Part shown: positions 8,337-17,581 of the stretch, one piece after another | How the letters are laid out: each line of letters opens with the position of its first letter | Position numbering within the stretch: the stretch's first letter is position 1 | DNA from: an uncultured Psychroserpens sp. | GTDB lineage: Bacteria > Bacteroidota > Bacteroidia > Flavobacteriales > Flavobacteriaceae | Direction: 5' to 3' | Assembly (NCBI GenBank): GCA_947488655.1 | Contig: CANKZZ010000003.1 | Location: 496,001 to 560,000 of the forward strand | Length of the DNA stretch: 64,000 bases | Position numbers and translations under genes: made by a program | Notes under the pieces: model-generated | Seen by the model: the letters and a program-made list of their open reading frames with translations, nothing else | The model's database searches: none | What the model was told of the DNA's origin: nothing

Positions 8337-8489
8337 AAGTAAATATAACAAAAACTGGATATTTTGTACGCTGTTAATTAACAGGATAATACAATTTAGT
8401 AATTGTTAAGATTTTGCTAAAGTGATAAATCTCGTGAACTATGATTAGAGTTTGCTCGTAAATAAACTACAATAATAAACTCAAATTTT

Positions 8490-9530
8490 ATGAAACGATT
8501 AAATGTAATTAAAGTATTATCAATTGTTATAGCAACTTCATTAAGTACTTACTCTTGTAGTAATGATGATGATAACAATGATGGTGGACAACAAGCTGAG
8601 GCAAGCGTAAAATTGTATGCATCAAATAACTCAAACGGTAACATTACAGTTTACGATGTTACTGATCAATCTAGTATAACAACAAAAACGTTATTAACAG
8701 CTTCTACAGCTGCAGATGGTATTTACTATAGTAGTAACTCAGATGCGGTGATTCAAGCTTCTAGATCTGGTTTAGCTTTAGAGGGATTCACAAATGTATC
8801 AGATATTTTAACAGGAGAAACATTAACAGCAGATCTAACTGGAACTTCAGATATGACGAGCCCACGTGAGGTAGCTGTAAATGGTAATTTTTATGTAGTA
8901 GCAGATAATGCAGATGTTGACGGTGACGATACGACTCCAGACGGTAGATTATTTGTTTACTCTAGAGATAATGGTACTTTTACTTTAAGAAATACTATTA
9001 CTACAGATTTTAAACTCTGGGGAATAACTTTTGATGGTAACGATTTATATGCTGTTGTAGACGCAACAAATGAATTAGCTGTATATTCTAACTTCTTATC
9101 TAATACTGCCGATGCTACAGTTTCTGCATCAAAAAGAATCGTAGTTGAAGGTATTGTAAGAACTCATGGATTAACTTATGACGCTTCTACAGACACAATG
9201 ATTTTAACAGATATTGGAGAAGCATCAAATGGTCAAGATGATGGTGGATTTCATATAATTGAATCTTTCTCAACAAAATTTAATAATACAGCAAACGGAG
9301 AAACGTTAAGCGTTACACAACAAACTAGAGTATCTGGAGCTTCAACGCTTTTAGGTAACCCAGTAGATGTTGCTTATGATGCTGAGTCACAAACAGTATT
9401 TATTGCAGAAGCTGGAAATGGTGGAGGAAGAATTTTAGCTTTCAACAACATTGGTTCAGGTGGAGATGTTGCTCCAGTGGTAAATAACAGTTTAGCGTCT
9501 GCTTCGTCTGTATATTTATCTAAAGAATAA
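8490..9530 (+). CDS. Lipoprotein, probable beta-propeller-like surface or periplasmic protein
   Basis: A lipobox STYSC puts the lipidated cysteine at residue 23. It is followed by an Asp/Asn-rich SNDDDNND tether typical of Bacteroidota outer-membrane lipoproteins. The 320-residue body contains repeated strands of the type LYASNNSNGNITVYD, WGITFDGNDLYAVVD and VDVAYDAESQTVFIAEAG, which read like blades of a beta-propeller (NHL or YncE-like). No catalytic motif is visible. It is a single-gene unit with its own strong terminator at 9551. Localisation is well supported; the ligand is unknown. Confidence 0.8.
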   Translation: MKRLNVIKVLSIVIATSLSTYSCSNDDDNNDGGQQAEASVKLYASNNSNGNITVYDVTDQSSITTKTLLTASTAADGIYYSSNSDAVIQASRSGLALEGFTNVSDILTGETLTADLTGTSDMTSPREVAVNGNFYVVADNADVDGDDTTPDGRLFVYSRDNGTFTLRNTITTDFKLWGITFDGNDLYAVVDATNELAVYSNFLSNTADATVSASKRIVVEGIVRTHGLTYDASTDTMILTDIGEASNGQDDGGFHIIESFSTKFNNTANGETLSVTQQTRVSGASTLLGNPVDVAYDAESQTVFIAEAGNGGGRILAFNNIGSGGDVAPVVNNSLASASSVYLSKE

Positions 9531-9550
9531 TTAGTTTTTAATATCATATA

Positions 9551-9579
9551 AAAAAGCACCTCTTTGAGGTGCTTTTTTT
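9551..9579 (+). terminator. Strong rho-independent terminator after the lipoprotein gene
   Basis: A perfect 12-base-pair stem (9551-9562 with 9566-9577) with a TTT loop is followed by a T-run through 9579. It lies 20 bases past the stop codon. Confidence 0.92.
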
Positions 9580-9658
9580 ATTTTAAAACCTTAGATAGTT
9601 ATTTTACGTAAATAATCATATAGTAATAAACCGCTTTAAATATTGCTATGAAAAAGAG

Positions 9659-9687
9659 AAAAGACCATCAGAAATGATGGTCTTTTT
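9659..9687. terminator. Second intrinsic-terminator-like hairpin between convergent genes
   Basis: AAAAGACCATCA (9659-9670) pairs perfectly with TGATGGTCTTTT (9675-9686) around a GAAA tetraloop, with A- and T-runs outside. It may serve the convergent minus-strand DUF349 gene, or end a short RNA from the 80 bases after the first terminator. Confidence 0.7.
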
Positions 9688-9835
9688 ATAGTATTAATAC
9701 GTTCTATATAGATTAAGTTAGATAGCTTATTATCTCACCTCTATATCGGTTAGACATATTTTACCAGTATAAATTTATTCGTTTACTATCTTATCATTAG
9801 TGTTTAGAGGTCTAAACATCAAGGGTAGAGATAAA

Positions 9836-11905
9836 CTAGTACATACTCTTAATCTTCCTTAATTTATCTTCCCAAATAGATAAATTCTTTTTATGGTTAT
9901 TAACGTTTTTAATTACATCTTTTACTAATGGGTTGTTCTCATCTACATTAGAGAAAAACTGCATATTGTTCTCTAATTGATTGATTTCTCCTTTAATCTC
10001 ACCAATTTTCTTTCTAATAAAATTTTGTTCGTTATCTAACAATCTCGTATCACCAGGTTGAGCAAGATTTTCGATTTTGTTTTCAAACTTTATCATTTCT
10101 AATTTAGCTCTATCCATATCTAGTTTGCCAAACAAACCATCTAAAGCCTTATTAAATTTACCGTCAATGTAGCGTTTGTTTGAAGGGACATGTCCTATGG
10201 CTTTCCAAGCTGCTATTTTTTCTTTTATAGTAACAATATCTTTTTTAGAATCGCCAGACAATTCTAAATCATTAACTTCTTTAAGCAAAATGTTTTTTTG
10301 CTCATAAGCAGCCATTAACTCTTTGTTGGCCTCGTCGCGTTCTGTATTTAATCTATCAAAATAAGCATTACAAGCGCTTTTAAACTGTTTCCAAATTTTG
10401 TCGCTATCTTTTCTAGGGACATGACCAATTTTTTTCCAATCTCCTTGTATTTTCTTCATCAAAGGAGTAGTTGCTGCTAAATCTTCATTATCCTTATTGT
10501 CTAAGGCAATTTGAATTAGAGCTTTCTTTTTCTCTAAATTATCATATTGATCCTTTTTAAGATTTTTATAGAACGCGTTTTTTTGACGATTAAAAGTTCT
10601 TACAGCATCTTTAAATTTTGCCCAAGTAGCTTCATTTGCTTTTTGTGGTACTTTGCCAGCTTTAAAAAATTCTTCTCTTAATGTTTCTACAGTTTTAATT
10701 TTCTTTTGCCAAGAACTGTGTGCATTAGTAGTATCATTAGAGATCGCAGTAATTCTAGAAATAATTTCCTCTTTTACTTCTAAATTTTTCTCACGAGCTT
10801 TATCTAAATTAGCGTAATACCCTTGACGCTTATCATGTATAGTCTTTGTTGCATTACTAAAACGTTCCCAAACTTCATCTCTATGCTCTCTAGAAACAGG
10901 ACCTAATTCCTCTTTCCACATTTTATGTAAAACCTGTAATTCTCTAAATGAACGATTGATATTATCATCTGCAGCTAATTCTTCTGCACGTTCTATAATT
11001 TTTGTTTTTTGTTCTAAATTATGTTTAAAATCTAAATCTCTAAGATCTCTATTTAAGTGCAATACATCATAAAAGACTTCTACATTATGATGGTAAGAGT
11101 TCCATGCATTGTTGTAACGATCTCTTGGTATTGGTCCAGCATTACGCCATTGTTCTTGTAAATCTTTAAAGGTCTTGTAAGTTGTATTAATGTTTTCTTC
11201 ATCATTAACTAAACCTTTTATTTTCTCTATAATTTGTAATCTATTGTCTAGATTTTCTTTTAAATTATTTTCACGTTGCTTGTAATAAGCTCCTAAACTA
11301 TTTCTATAAGACTTAAAAAGGTTATTAAATTGTTTTTTAATAGGAGACGTGTAGTAAAAGTCTATCTCATTGCCACCTTCGCTCAAAAACTCTTCCTTTT
11401 TTTCGTCTAATAAAGCATCAAATTTTGCATTAAATTCAGTTTTAATGTCTTCAACCTGAGACTTAATGTTTTGTACTTTATGATTTTCTATAAGTTGCTC
11501 AAACTCCTTAGTCAATTCTTCCATTGACATAGAGTGGTACTCTTTAGATTCTAAAGTGTGGCGCTCTTCATTTTCTTCATCTTCGGCATCCTCAGCATTA
11601 GACTCATCAATTTCCTCAACGTGTGCATCTGTTTTATTTTCAATAGTTTTAGATGCGTCATTGTCATGATTATTTTCTGGCGTTTCGCTAAGAGCCTTCT
11701 CATCTTCTTCTACCACGGTATTAGTAACTTCGCTAGTAGTTTCTACAGGTTCCTTAGCAACGTCAACAACTTCAACTGTAGTTGTATTGTTTTCTTCGGA
11801 AATTTGCTCACTCGCAATTTCAGATTTCTCTGTAGTTTGAAGCGTTTCGTTAGATTTTAATTCTTTGTTTCCATCTGCATCTTGCAGGTTATCATTCTCA
11901 GACAT
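9836..11905 (-). CDS. DUF349 repeat protein
   Basis: A 689-residue soluble protein. The first about 120 residues are acidic and Glu/Thr-rich (low complexity). The remainder is helical with about five DUF349 repeats, each showing a W-x(5)-G-x-VP/IPR/K pattern followed by W..F (for example WRNAGPIPRD, WKKIGHVPRK and WKAIGHVPSN). Repeats of this type occur in proteins annotated as chromosome-segregation-like coiled coils, but no mechanism is established. The charged, helical composition fits a cytoplasmic scaffold. A TTG-N19-TATCTTAG promoter lies about 27 bases upstream of the ATG. Confidence 0.88.
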   Translation of the reverse strand: MSENDNLQDADGNKELKSNETLQTTEKSEIASEQISEENNTTTVEVVDVAKEPVETTSEVTNTVVEEDEKALSETPENNHDNDASKTIENKTDAHVEEIDESNAEDAEDEENEERHTLESKEYHSMSMEELTKEFEQLIENHKVQNIKSQVEDIKTEFNAKFDALLDEKKEEFLSEGGNEIDFYYTSPIKKQFNNLFKSYRNSLGAYYKQRENNLKENLDNRLQIIEKIKGLVNDEENINTTYKTFKDLQEQWRNAGPIPRDRYNNAWNSYHHNVEVFYDVLHLNRDLRDLDFKHNLEQKTKIIERAEELAADDNINRSFRELQVLHKMWKEELGPVSREHRDEVWERFSNATKTIHDKRQGYYANLDKAREKNLEVKEEIISRITAISNDTTNAHSSWQKKIKTVETLREEFFKAGKVPQKANEATWAKFKDAVRTFNRQKNAFYKNLKKDQYDNLEKKKALIQIALDNKDNEDLAATTPLMKKIQGDWKKIGHVPRKDSDKIWKQFKSACNAYFDRLNTERDEANKELMAAYEQKNILLKEVNDLELSGDSKKDIVTIKEKIAAWKAIGHVPSNKRYIDGKFNKALDGLFGKLDMDRAKLEMIKFENKIENLAQPGDTRLLDNEQNFIRKKIGEIKGEINQLENNMQFFSNVDENNPLVKDVIKNVNNHKKNLSIWEDKLRKIKSMY

Positions 11906-11931
11906 TTTTCAATGTTTTATATGTTAGAAGG

Positions 11932-11961
11932 CTAAGATACTAACAAGAGGCTGATTTACAA
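11932..11961 (-). promoter_or_regulatory. Promoter of the DUF349 gene
   Basis: On the minus strand TTG (complement of 11959-11961) is followed after 19 bases by TATCTTAG (complement of 11932-11939), one mismatch from the Bacteroidota -7 consensus TAnnTTTG. It lies just upstream of the ATG at 11905. Confidence 0.5.
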
Positions 11962-11985
11962 AAAAGAAGTCGTTGTTTAGACTTG

Positions 11986-12726
11986 TTAAAAGGTTGTATT
12001 CCAAATTTTCCAAGCTTTTTCGGCTTGAAACTCTAGCATTTTTAAACCATTACAAATATCTGCACCATTAGATTTGCCTAGTTTTAAAAATTTTGTTTCA
12101 TCAGGATTATAAACCAAATCAAATAAAAAATGCTTTTTGGTAATCCCATCGTAAGGTATGTTTGGGCACTCTTCAATATTTGGATATGTACCAACTGGTG
12201 TGCTATTTATAATAAAGGTGTAATCATTTAAAATTTCCGAAGTTAATGTCTCATAGGTGAATTTTACTCCTTTTCTCTTGGCTCTAGAGACGTATTCAAA
12301 TTTGATATTTAATTTTTTAAGCGTGTAGGCAATAGCTTTAGAAGCGCCACCTGTACCTAAAATTAAAGCTTTTTTATGATGTGGTTTTAAAAAGGGTTGA
12401 ATAGACTTTTTAAACCCGTAGCAATCTGTATTATACCCTTTGAGTTTTCCATTTTTATCTATAGTAATAGTATTTACAGCACCTATTTTCTTTGCTTTTT
12501 TATTAAGACTATCTAAATAAGGAATAATGTCTTCTTTGTATGGTATGGTAACATTAAAGCCAACAATTTTGTTGTTTTGGGTGATGAGTTGTTTAAATTC
12601 TGAAATGTGCTGCAAATCAAAATTCTCGTAAGTAAAAGGAAGATTTTGCGCTTCAAACTTAGTTTTAAAATATCCTCTAGAGAACGAGTATGATATATCT
12701 TTACCTATTAATCCTAATCTATTCAT
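11986..12726 (-). CDS. aroE: Shikimate dehydrogenase
   Basis: Reduces 3-dehydroshikimate to shikimate with NADPH in aromatic amino acid synthesis. The substrate-binding serines are in ISYSFSRGYF (residues 11-20), the catalytic lysine is in NVTIPYK near residue 64, and GAVNTI, GYNTDCYGF and the nucleotide loop LGTGGASKA follow. Length (246) is on the short side but typical of the Bacteroidota form. The start ATG overlaps the end of the upstream DUF368 gene by eight bases, so aroE is co-transcribed with the DUF368 pair. Confidence 0.93.
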   Translation of the reverse strand: MNRLGLIGKDISYSFSRGYFKTKFEAQNLPFTYENFDLQHISEFKQLITQNNKIVGFNVTIPYKEDIIPYLDSLNKKAKKIGAVNTITIDKNGKLKGYNTDCYGFKKSIQPFLKPHHKKALILGTGGASKAIAYTLKKLNIKFEYVSRAKRKGVKFTYETLTSEILNDYTFIINSTPVGTYPNIEECPNIPYDGITKKHFLFDLVYNPDETKFLKLGKSNGADICNGLKMLEFQAEKAWKIWNTTF

Positions 12727-13738
12727 GTGCTTTTTGTGTGTGTTGACCGTAACGTTCTAAAGCGAGTACAACGATTACACCTAAAACGATATAACCAATT
12801 GCAATGTAAGTTTGAGTTTCTAACTGTGGTAAAAAACGTTCGTAATTTGTAATTATTTTTTCACCTCTAGCATCTAATATAAACTCGCCATTATTTTCTA
12901 ACTTAAAAATAGTTTTTTTCCAAGGCCATACCACACCAAGTGATCCAATAATAAAACCAATAATTGATGCAGTGGTAATACTTTTATAATGTTTTAAAAC
13001 GTAGCTTAATACATGCGAGAATGAGACTAAGCCTACTACAGAGCCTAAAGTAAACATAGCTAAAACTTTTAATAGTCTAATTCTAATCTCATTTTGAATA
13101 AAACTAAAATCTCCTAATATAATTTCTGAAAACGTATCATACAAAGCATTTACAGAGTCTACCAATAATAGTATATAATTGCCTAAAAGTATGAGAATGA
13201 ACGAACCTGAAAATCCAGGTAATGTCATACCCGAAACACTTATTATTCCGCAGAAAAAAACAAAAAACAAATTATCATTTTCTTTAGCTGGATCTAAAAA
13301 GCTTATGGCTATACCTAAACTTATACCAATTATTAGTGAGAGTATACTTTTAAAAGTCCAATCTTTAAAATCCTTATTTATGTAATAAATAGAGCCAATA
13401 ATCATCCCAAAAAATAGGCTCCATACATAGAGTTCATAGTTTTTGAGTAAATAATCTAATATTTTTGAAACACTAAAGTAGCTTACAATCATACCAAAAA
13501 ACAACAGACTTAAGAACTTGCCATTTATATAAATGTAAAAACTTTTAAATCTACCACGAAGCAGTAATTTAAATGCAGTTTTATTAACGCGTTGAAGAGA
13601 AAATATAAACTCTTCATAAAAACCTGCTACAAATGCTACAACTCCTCCAGATACACCAGGAACTTTATTAGCAGCTCCCATTGCTAACCCTTTAATAACA
13701 AGAAATATGCGGTCTATGAGGGTTCTAGTGCTTTGCAT
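12719..13738 (-). CDS. DUF368 membrane protein (PopT-type polyprenyl-phosphate translocase family), copy 2
   Basis: A 339-residue inner-membrane protein with about eight to ten hydrophobic segments. The two DUF368 signature loops are MGAANKVPGVSGGV at residues 20-33 and TLPGFSGSF in the second half, an internal duplication pattern. DUF368 proteins (PopT) have been described as recycling undecaprenyl phosphate across the membrane. It is the downstream member of a tandem pair (the two frames are separated by one base) and diverges from its partner in the C-terminal region. Transport activity of this copy is an inference. Confidence 0.85.
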   Translation of the reverse strand: MQSTRTLIDRIFLVIKGLAMGAANKVPGVSGGVVAFVAGFYEEFIFSLQRVNKTAFKLLLRGRFKSFYIYINGKFLSLLFFGMIVSYFSVSKILDYLLKNYELYVWSLFFGMIIGSIYYINKDFKDWTFKSILSLIIGISLGIAISFLDPAKENDNLFFVFFCGIISVSGMTLPGFSGSFILILLGNYILLLVDSVNALYDTFSEIILGDFSFIQNEIRIRLLKVLAMFTLGSVVGLVSFSHVLSYVLKHYKSITTASIIGFIIGSLGVVWPWKKTIFKLENNGEFILDARGEKIITNYERFLPQLETQTYIAIGYIVLGVIVVLALERYGQHTQKAHE

Positions 13739-13739
13739 T

Positions 13740-14735
13740 TTATATTTTTTTTGAGCCTACTTTCTCAAGAACAAAAATGGTTAAAAATCCAAAAATCATC
13801 AATGTAATTGCTGGCCATAATTGTGCATCTCCAGAGTATGAACCTGGCAGAATACTTTCTTCTATAACAGTTTTATAGGTTTCAAAATCATTAGTTTGTT
13901 GTTGATAAATAGAAAGCGTACCAACGTCTGATATTTTAATAAATTCCTCGATAGCACCTGTTCTGTCGTCTAATACAGAGATGGTTTTTTTCCAAGGCCA
14001 AACTTTATTAAGTGAACCAATTATAAAACCGGTTAATAACGTTAGTGTCGTGTTATGATAGTTCTTAAATAGCCATTTTAAAACACGACTAAAACTAAGT
14101 AAACCTATAACTGCTCCAGCCATAAAAATTAAAATTTTCTTTATGTCAAAATCATGAAGAGCATCACTTAAGGTTTTATAGGCACCAAGTATCACTAGAA
14201 TAAATGATCCAGAAATACCAGGAAGTATCATTGCGCAAATAGCAATAGCTCCAGCTAAAAATAAAAAATACGGATTATCATTTGCTGCTAACGATGGTAG
14301 TGTAGAAATATAGTACGCAATGATGGCACCAATTATGAGTGTGATAATGTTGGCGATATTCCAGTTTTTAACTTGTTTTCCAACAAACCAAATACTGGCT
14401 ATTATTAATCCAAAGAAAAATGACCAAATTAAGATTGGATGTTGTTCTAATAAATATTTTGCAATACGCATAAAGACTATAAAACTAACACCAATACCTG
14501 CTAATAATGCAAGTAAAAAATTACCATTAAGTTGTGTCCAGAATGCTTTAAAACCTTCTTTTCTAAACGTTGTTATTAAAGATAAATTTACACCAGCGAT
14601 TGTAGATATTAATTCTTCGTATATACCAGATATAAGCGCTATTGTTCCACCAGAAACACCAGGAACTGCATCTGCTGCTCCCATAGCAATGCCTTTAAGT
14701 GTTATAAAAAAGTAGTCTTTAAATTGTCTTTGCAT
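13740..14735 (-). CDS. DUF368 membrane protein (PopT-type polyprenyl-phosphate translocase family), copy 1
   Basis: A 331-residue polytopic membrane protein with DUF368 motifs MGAADAVPGVSGGT (residues 18-31) and ILPGISGSF near 170, plus the shared NKVWPWKKT segment also present in its neighbour. The family has been linked to undecaprenyl-phosphate return flipping, needed for peptidoglycan and surface polysaccharide synthesis. Being first of two tandem paralogues coupled to aroE, it probably arose by local duplication. Start ATG. Confidence 0.87.
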   Translation of the reverse strand: MQRQFKDYFFITLKGIAMGAADAVPGVSGGTIALISGIYEELISTIAGVNLSLITTFRKEGFKAFWTQLNGNFLLALLAGIGVSFIVFMRIAKYLLEQHPILIWSFFFGLIIASIWFVGKQVKNWNIANIITLIIGAIIAYYISTLPSLAANDNPYFLFLAGAIAICAMILPGISGSFILVILGAYKTLSDALHDFDIKKILIFMAGAVIGLLSFSRVLKWLFKNYHNTTLTLLTGFIIGSLNKVWPWKKTISVLDDRTGAIEEFIKISDVGTLSIYQQQTNDFETYKTVIEESILPGSYSGDAQLWPAITLMIFGFLTIFVLEKVGSKKI

Positions 14736-14822
14736 AATAATATTAAGATAATAGGAGTAAAGGTATGAAATACCAAGCGTTTTTAATACTTAGAAAATAA
14801 AAGAAAAAGGGAGTTAATTAGA

Positions 14823-16229
14823 CTATTTTTTTGCCTCTAAAAGAATTTGTCTGACCGTTGGTTTTTGCAATACTTTAGGGAATAATTCCTCAATTATGTA
14901 TTCAAATTCGTGGTTCAATAATACAGCATTTTTTAAGTGATAATGACCTTTATTATGCTCATTGAGAGTAAAGTTTAAACCTGCCAAACGAAACTCTATT
15001 TCTGCAGTTTCTGGATGAAACTCAGACGCTTGAATTAAATTAAGAATTGATGCTTCATATTCTCCTAAAGTAATCAATATATCAGATCTAGATAACCAGG
15101 TTTGCAGTTCGTAATTTCCTAGTTCTAAGGCTTTCTTAAAGCCTCTTTCTGCCTCTTCAAGAAAGTTTAGGCGTTGGTTTATTTGCGCATAAAGTTTCCA
15201 ATAAACAACGTTTTCACTATCTATATTAATAGCCTTATTAATGTAAAATAGAGCTTTTTGATAGTTTTTTTGTTTGTTGTAAAACTTAGTGATAGCAATC
15301 CAACCTTTATCTAATAAGGGGTCTTCATGTACAGTTTTATAATAATACTGTACTGCCAAATCATATTGCTTTAGCTTATCATAGCAGTAACCAATTCTAA
15401 GTAACGCAAATGATGTAGGTTCTTCTAAAGCGAGCGTTATTTTGTAGTTTTCTATAGCTTCGGTAAATTGCTTTTTCTTTTCTAGAACCTTACCTTTTTC
15501 TAAATAGGCTCCTACAAAACTATCGTCAGATATTATTGCAAATTCAAAAGCAGAGAGCGCTTTATCATTTTCATTAATTGTAACATATTGTCTGCCTAGT
15601 TGATGCCAAGCAACTTCACAATATGGGTTTTGATCTAAGTAGGCATTTAAAAATGTAATGGCCTCATCGTTTTCTTCTAAAAAGTCATAGCAGTAAATCA
15701 CATTATATAAAGCCGAATAATCTTCTAAATCTATATCTAAGCACTTTTTAAAATAAATTTTAGCATTTTCAAATTGATCTAAAAACAAATATTCCATACC
15801 AATTAAAGCATATAAATCTCCAATACCTTCATCATCATCTTTAGAGAGGTCCAGTGCAATTAATAGTGTATTAACAGCTTTTTCGTGCTCATCTTGTTTA
15901 GAGAGTACATTTGCTTTTTGTATATAAATTTCTTCGTTATTTGGTTCTAAAAGGTGAAGTGCTTCTAACGTTTTATTTGCATCATCAAATTTATTTTCTA
16001 AAACGTAAATTTCGGTTAGAAACAATTTTAAATTAATTGATGAAGGGTGTTGGTCAAGACCTAATTTAATAGCTTTTTTTGCCAACGCTATTTTACCAGT
16101 TTCTAAATAATGGTGTATAATGTTTTCAAATTCATTAGAGTCAAAAAACAAAACATTATTTGTTTTGAGCATTGATTCAAACTTTTTAAGCGAAATATTA
16201 TTGTTGTCTTCGGGTAGACCAAACTCCAT
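14823..16229 (-). CDS. Tetratricopeptide repeat protein
   Basis: A 468-residue cytoplasmic protein built almost wholly of TPR helices, about ten to eleven repeats (recurring A-x-x-x-Y/F and L-x-x-x-P spacing, for example YYYKTVHEDPLLDKGWIAIT). No signal peptide or membrane segment is seen. A TTG at 16235 would add two residues; ATG 16229 is preferred. It lies 87 bases upstream of the DUF368 pair on the same strand. TPR proteins serve as protein-binding scaffolds; the partner is unknown. Confidence 0.85.
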   Translation of the reverse strand: MEFGLPEDNNNISLKKFESMLKTNNVLFFDSNEFENIIHHYLETGKIALAKKAIKLGLDQHPSSINLKLFLTEIYVLENKFDDANKTLEALHLLEPNNEEIYIQKANVLSKQDEHEKAVNTLLIALDLSKDDDEGIGDLYALIGMEYLFLDQFENAKIYFKKCLDIDLEDYSALYNVIYCYDFLEENDEAITFLNAYLDQNPYCEVAWHQLGRQYVTINENDKALSAFEFAIISDDSFVGAYLEKGKVLEKKKQFTEAIENYKITLALEEPTSFALLRIGYCYDKLKQYDLAVQYYYKTVHEDPLLDKGWIAITKFYNKQKNYQKALFYINKAINIDSENVVYWKLYAQINQRLNFLEEAERGFKKALELGNYELQTWLSRSDILITLGEYEASILNLIQASEFHPETAEIEFRLAGLNFTLNEHNKGHYHLKNAVLLNHEFEYIIEELFPKVLQKPTVRQILLEAKK

Positions 16230-16399
16230 AAGCAAGTAGCATTGTTCGTTTAAATAAATGTACAGTTATCACGGTTTGTTTTTGTTTCATTTGGTTTAAT
16301 GTTTTTAACAAAATAGTTAACACTTGTACTCTAGGTTTAATTAACTATAGTTAATTATTTAAAAATGAAGTAGTTAATTGGTGTTTTTTAAGGGTGAAT

Positions 16400-17581
16400 T
16401 TAAGCTTGAATTGAATCTAAAACACGAGTTATTATCATACAACCTTCTATAATTTCGTCGTTTGAAATTGTTAATGGAGGCGTAATCCTAATTGCTTTGG
16501 GTTCAAAAAGGAGCCAAAATAGAATTAGTTGTTTGTCTTGGCATCTTAAAATGACTTCATTTGTAATCTCTGCCGAAGTTGTAATTGCAGCCAACATTAA
16601 TCCTCTACCGCGAATTTCAGAAATTAAAGGATGCTTTAAATGTTTTCGTATTAATTGCTCTTTTTCCAGAGTTTTGGCCATTAAATTACTTTGGGTAATT
16701 TCTTTAAGCGTTGCCAATGCTGCAGCTGCTATTACGGGATGACCACCAAAGGTTGTAATATGACCCAGTTTAGGATTATCTTGAAGTAAATCCATGTATT
16801 TTGAAGAGGATGTAAAAGCACCAATTGGCATACCACCTCCAAGACCTTTTCCTGTAACCACAATATCTGGCACGCAGTTGTAGTGCTCAAATCCAAATAA
16901 TTTACCAGTACGTCCAATACCAGGTTGAATTTCATCCAATATTAATAGCGCTCCAACTGCATCACATTGTTGTCTAACTTTTTCTAAATAATTATCTTTA
17001 GGTTCTATAAAACCAGCTCCACCTTGTATAGTTTCTAAAATTACTGCAGCAGTTTTAGTAGTAATTTTTGATAAATCATTTTCTTGATTAAACGTTATAA
17101 ATTTTACATCTGGAATTAAAGGTCTAAATGCTTGTTTACGCTCTTCAAATCCCATAACACTTAATGCTCCCATTGTATTACCATGATAAGCGTTATGCGC
17201 CGAAATAATTTCACTGCGTCCTGTTACACGACGTGCCAATTTTAATGCACCATCTATAGCCTCTGTGCCAGAGTTTGTTAAATACGTTTTCTCTAATGTT
17301 TTAGGTAGGTGAGAAGCTAGTAACTTTGTTAATTCAACCGCTTGTTCTTGAATGTATTCTCCATAAACCATGACGTGTAAGTACTTATCTAATTGATTTT
17401 TTATAGCTTCAACCACCTTTGGGTGTCTGTGTCCTAAACTACAGGCAGAAACTCCTGCTACAAAATCTAAATAGGCTGTTTGATTAGTGTCATAAATATA
17501 TGATCCATTAGCATGAGATATTTTCATCGCTAATGGGTGAGGAGTTGTTTGAGCCTGATATTTAAAGAAATCTGAAGTCAC
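16400..17581 (-). CDS. Class III pyridoxal-phosphate aminotransferase (acetylornithine/ornithine type)
   Basis: A fold-type I PLP enzyme of 393 residues. The Schiff-base lysine is K245 in VVTGKGLGGGMP, the ring-nitrogen aspartate is D216 in LILDEIQPGIGRTG, and NSGTEAID near 103-110 and HNAYHGNT near 129-136 bind the cofactor phosphate and ring. The subgroup resembles acetylornithine and related omega-aminotransferases, but no arginine-biosynthesis genes are nearby, so the substrate is open. It starts with GTG overlapping the OstA-like stop (TAGTG), a sign of translational coupling. Confidence 0.87.
   Translation of the reverse strand: MTSDFFKYQAQTTPHPLAMKISHANGSYIYDTNQTAYLDFVAGVSACSLGHRHPKVVEAIKNQLDKYLHVMVYGEYIQEQAVELTKLLASHLPKTLEKTYLTNSGTEAIDGALKLARRVTGRSEIISAHNAYHGNTMGALSVMGFEERKQAFRPLIPDVKFITFNQENDLSKITTKTAAVILETIQGGAGFIEPKDNYLEKVRQQCDAVGALLILDEIQPGIGRTGKLFGFEHYNCVPDIVVTGKGLGGGMPIGAFTSSSKYMDLLQDNPKLGHITTFGGHPVIAAAALATLKEITQSNLMAKTLEKEQLIRKHLKHPLISEIRGRGLMLAAITTSAEITNEVILRCQDKQLILFWLLFEPKAIRITPPLTISNDEIIEGCMIITRVLDSIQA

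Larger units (their letters stand above)
9531..9835. other. Convergent intergenic region with two hairpins and a short palindrome
   Basis: Besides the two terminator hairpins, GTTTAGA-GG-TCTAAAC at 9802-9817 forms a 16-base near-palindrome just past the end of the DUF349 gene. It has no T-run, so it is not a terminator. A nine-codon frame starting at 9649 lies across the second hairpin and looks fortuitous. Nothing else is recognised. Confidence 0.5.

Noticed and set aside
9649-9678. Nine-codon peptide starting MKKRKDHQ
   Set aside because: It lies across a terminator hairpin, and its length and content are expected by chance.
11558-11860. Plus-strand frame opposite the acidic N terminus of the DUF349 protein
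   Set aside because: It is the complement of Glu/Asp/Thr-rich codons, giving a Phe/Ile-rich artefact; the minus-strand gene is well supported.
14320-14715. 131-codon plus-strand frame opposite the first DUF368 gene
   Set aside because: It mirrors membrane-helix codons of the real gene and has no family features.
16400-17581. KdnA partner for the KdnB-like oxidase
   Set aside because: KdnA belongs to the DegT/DnrJ/EryC1 aminotransferases, while this is a class III enzyme and lies 10 kb away in another unit.
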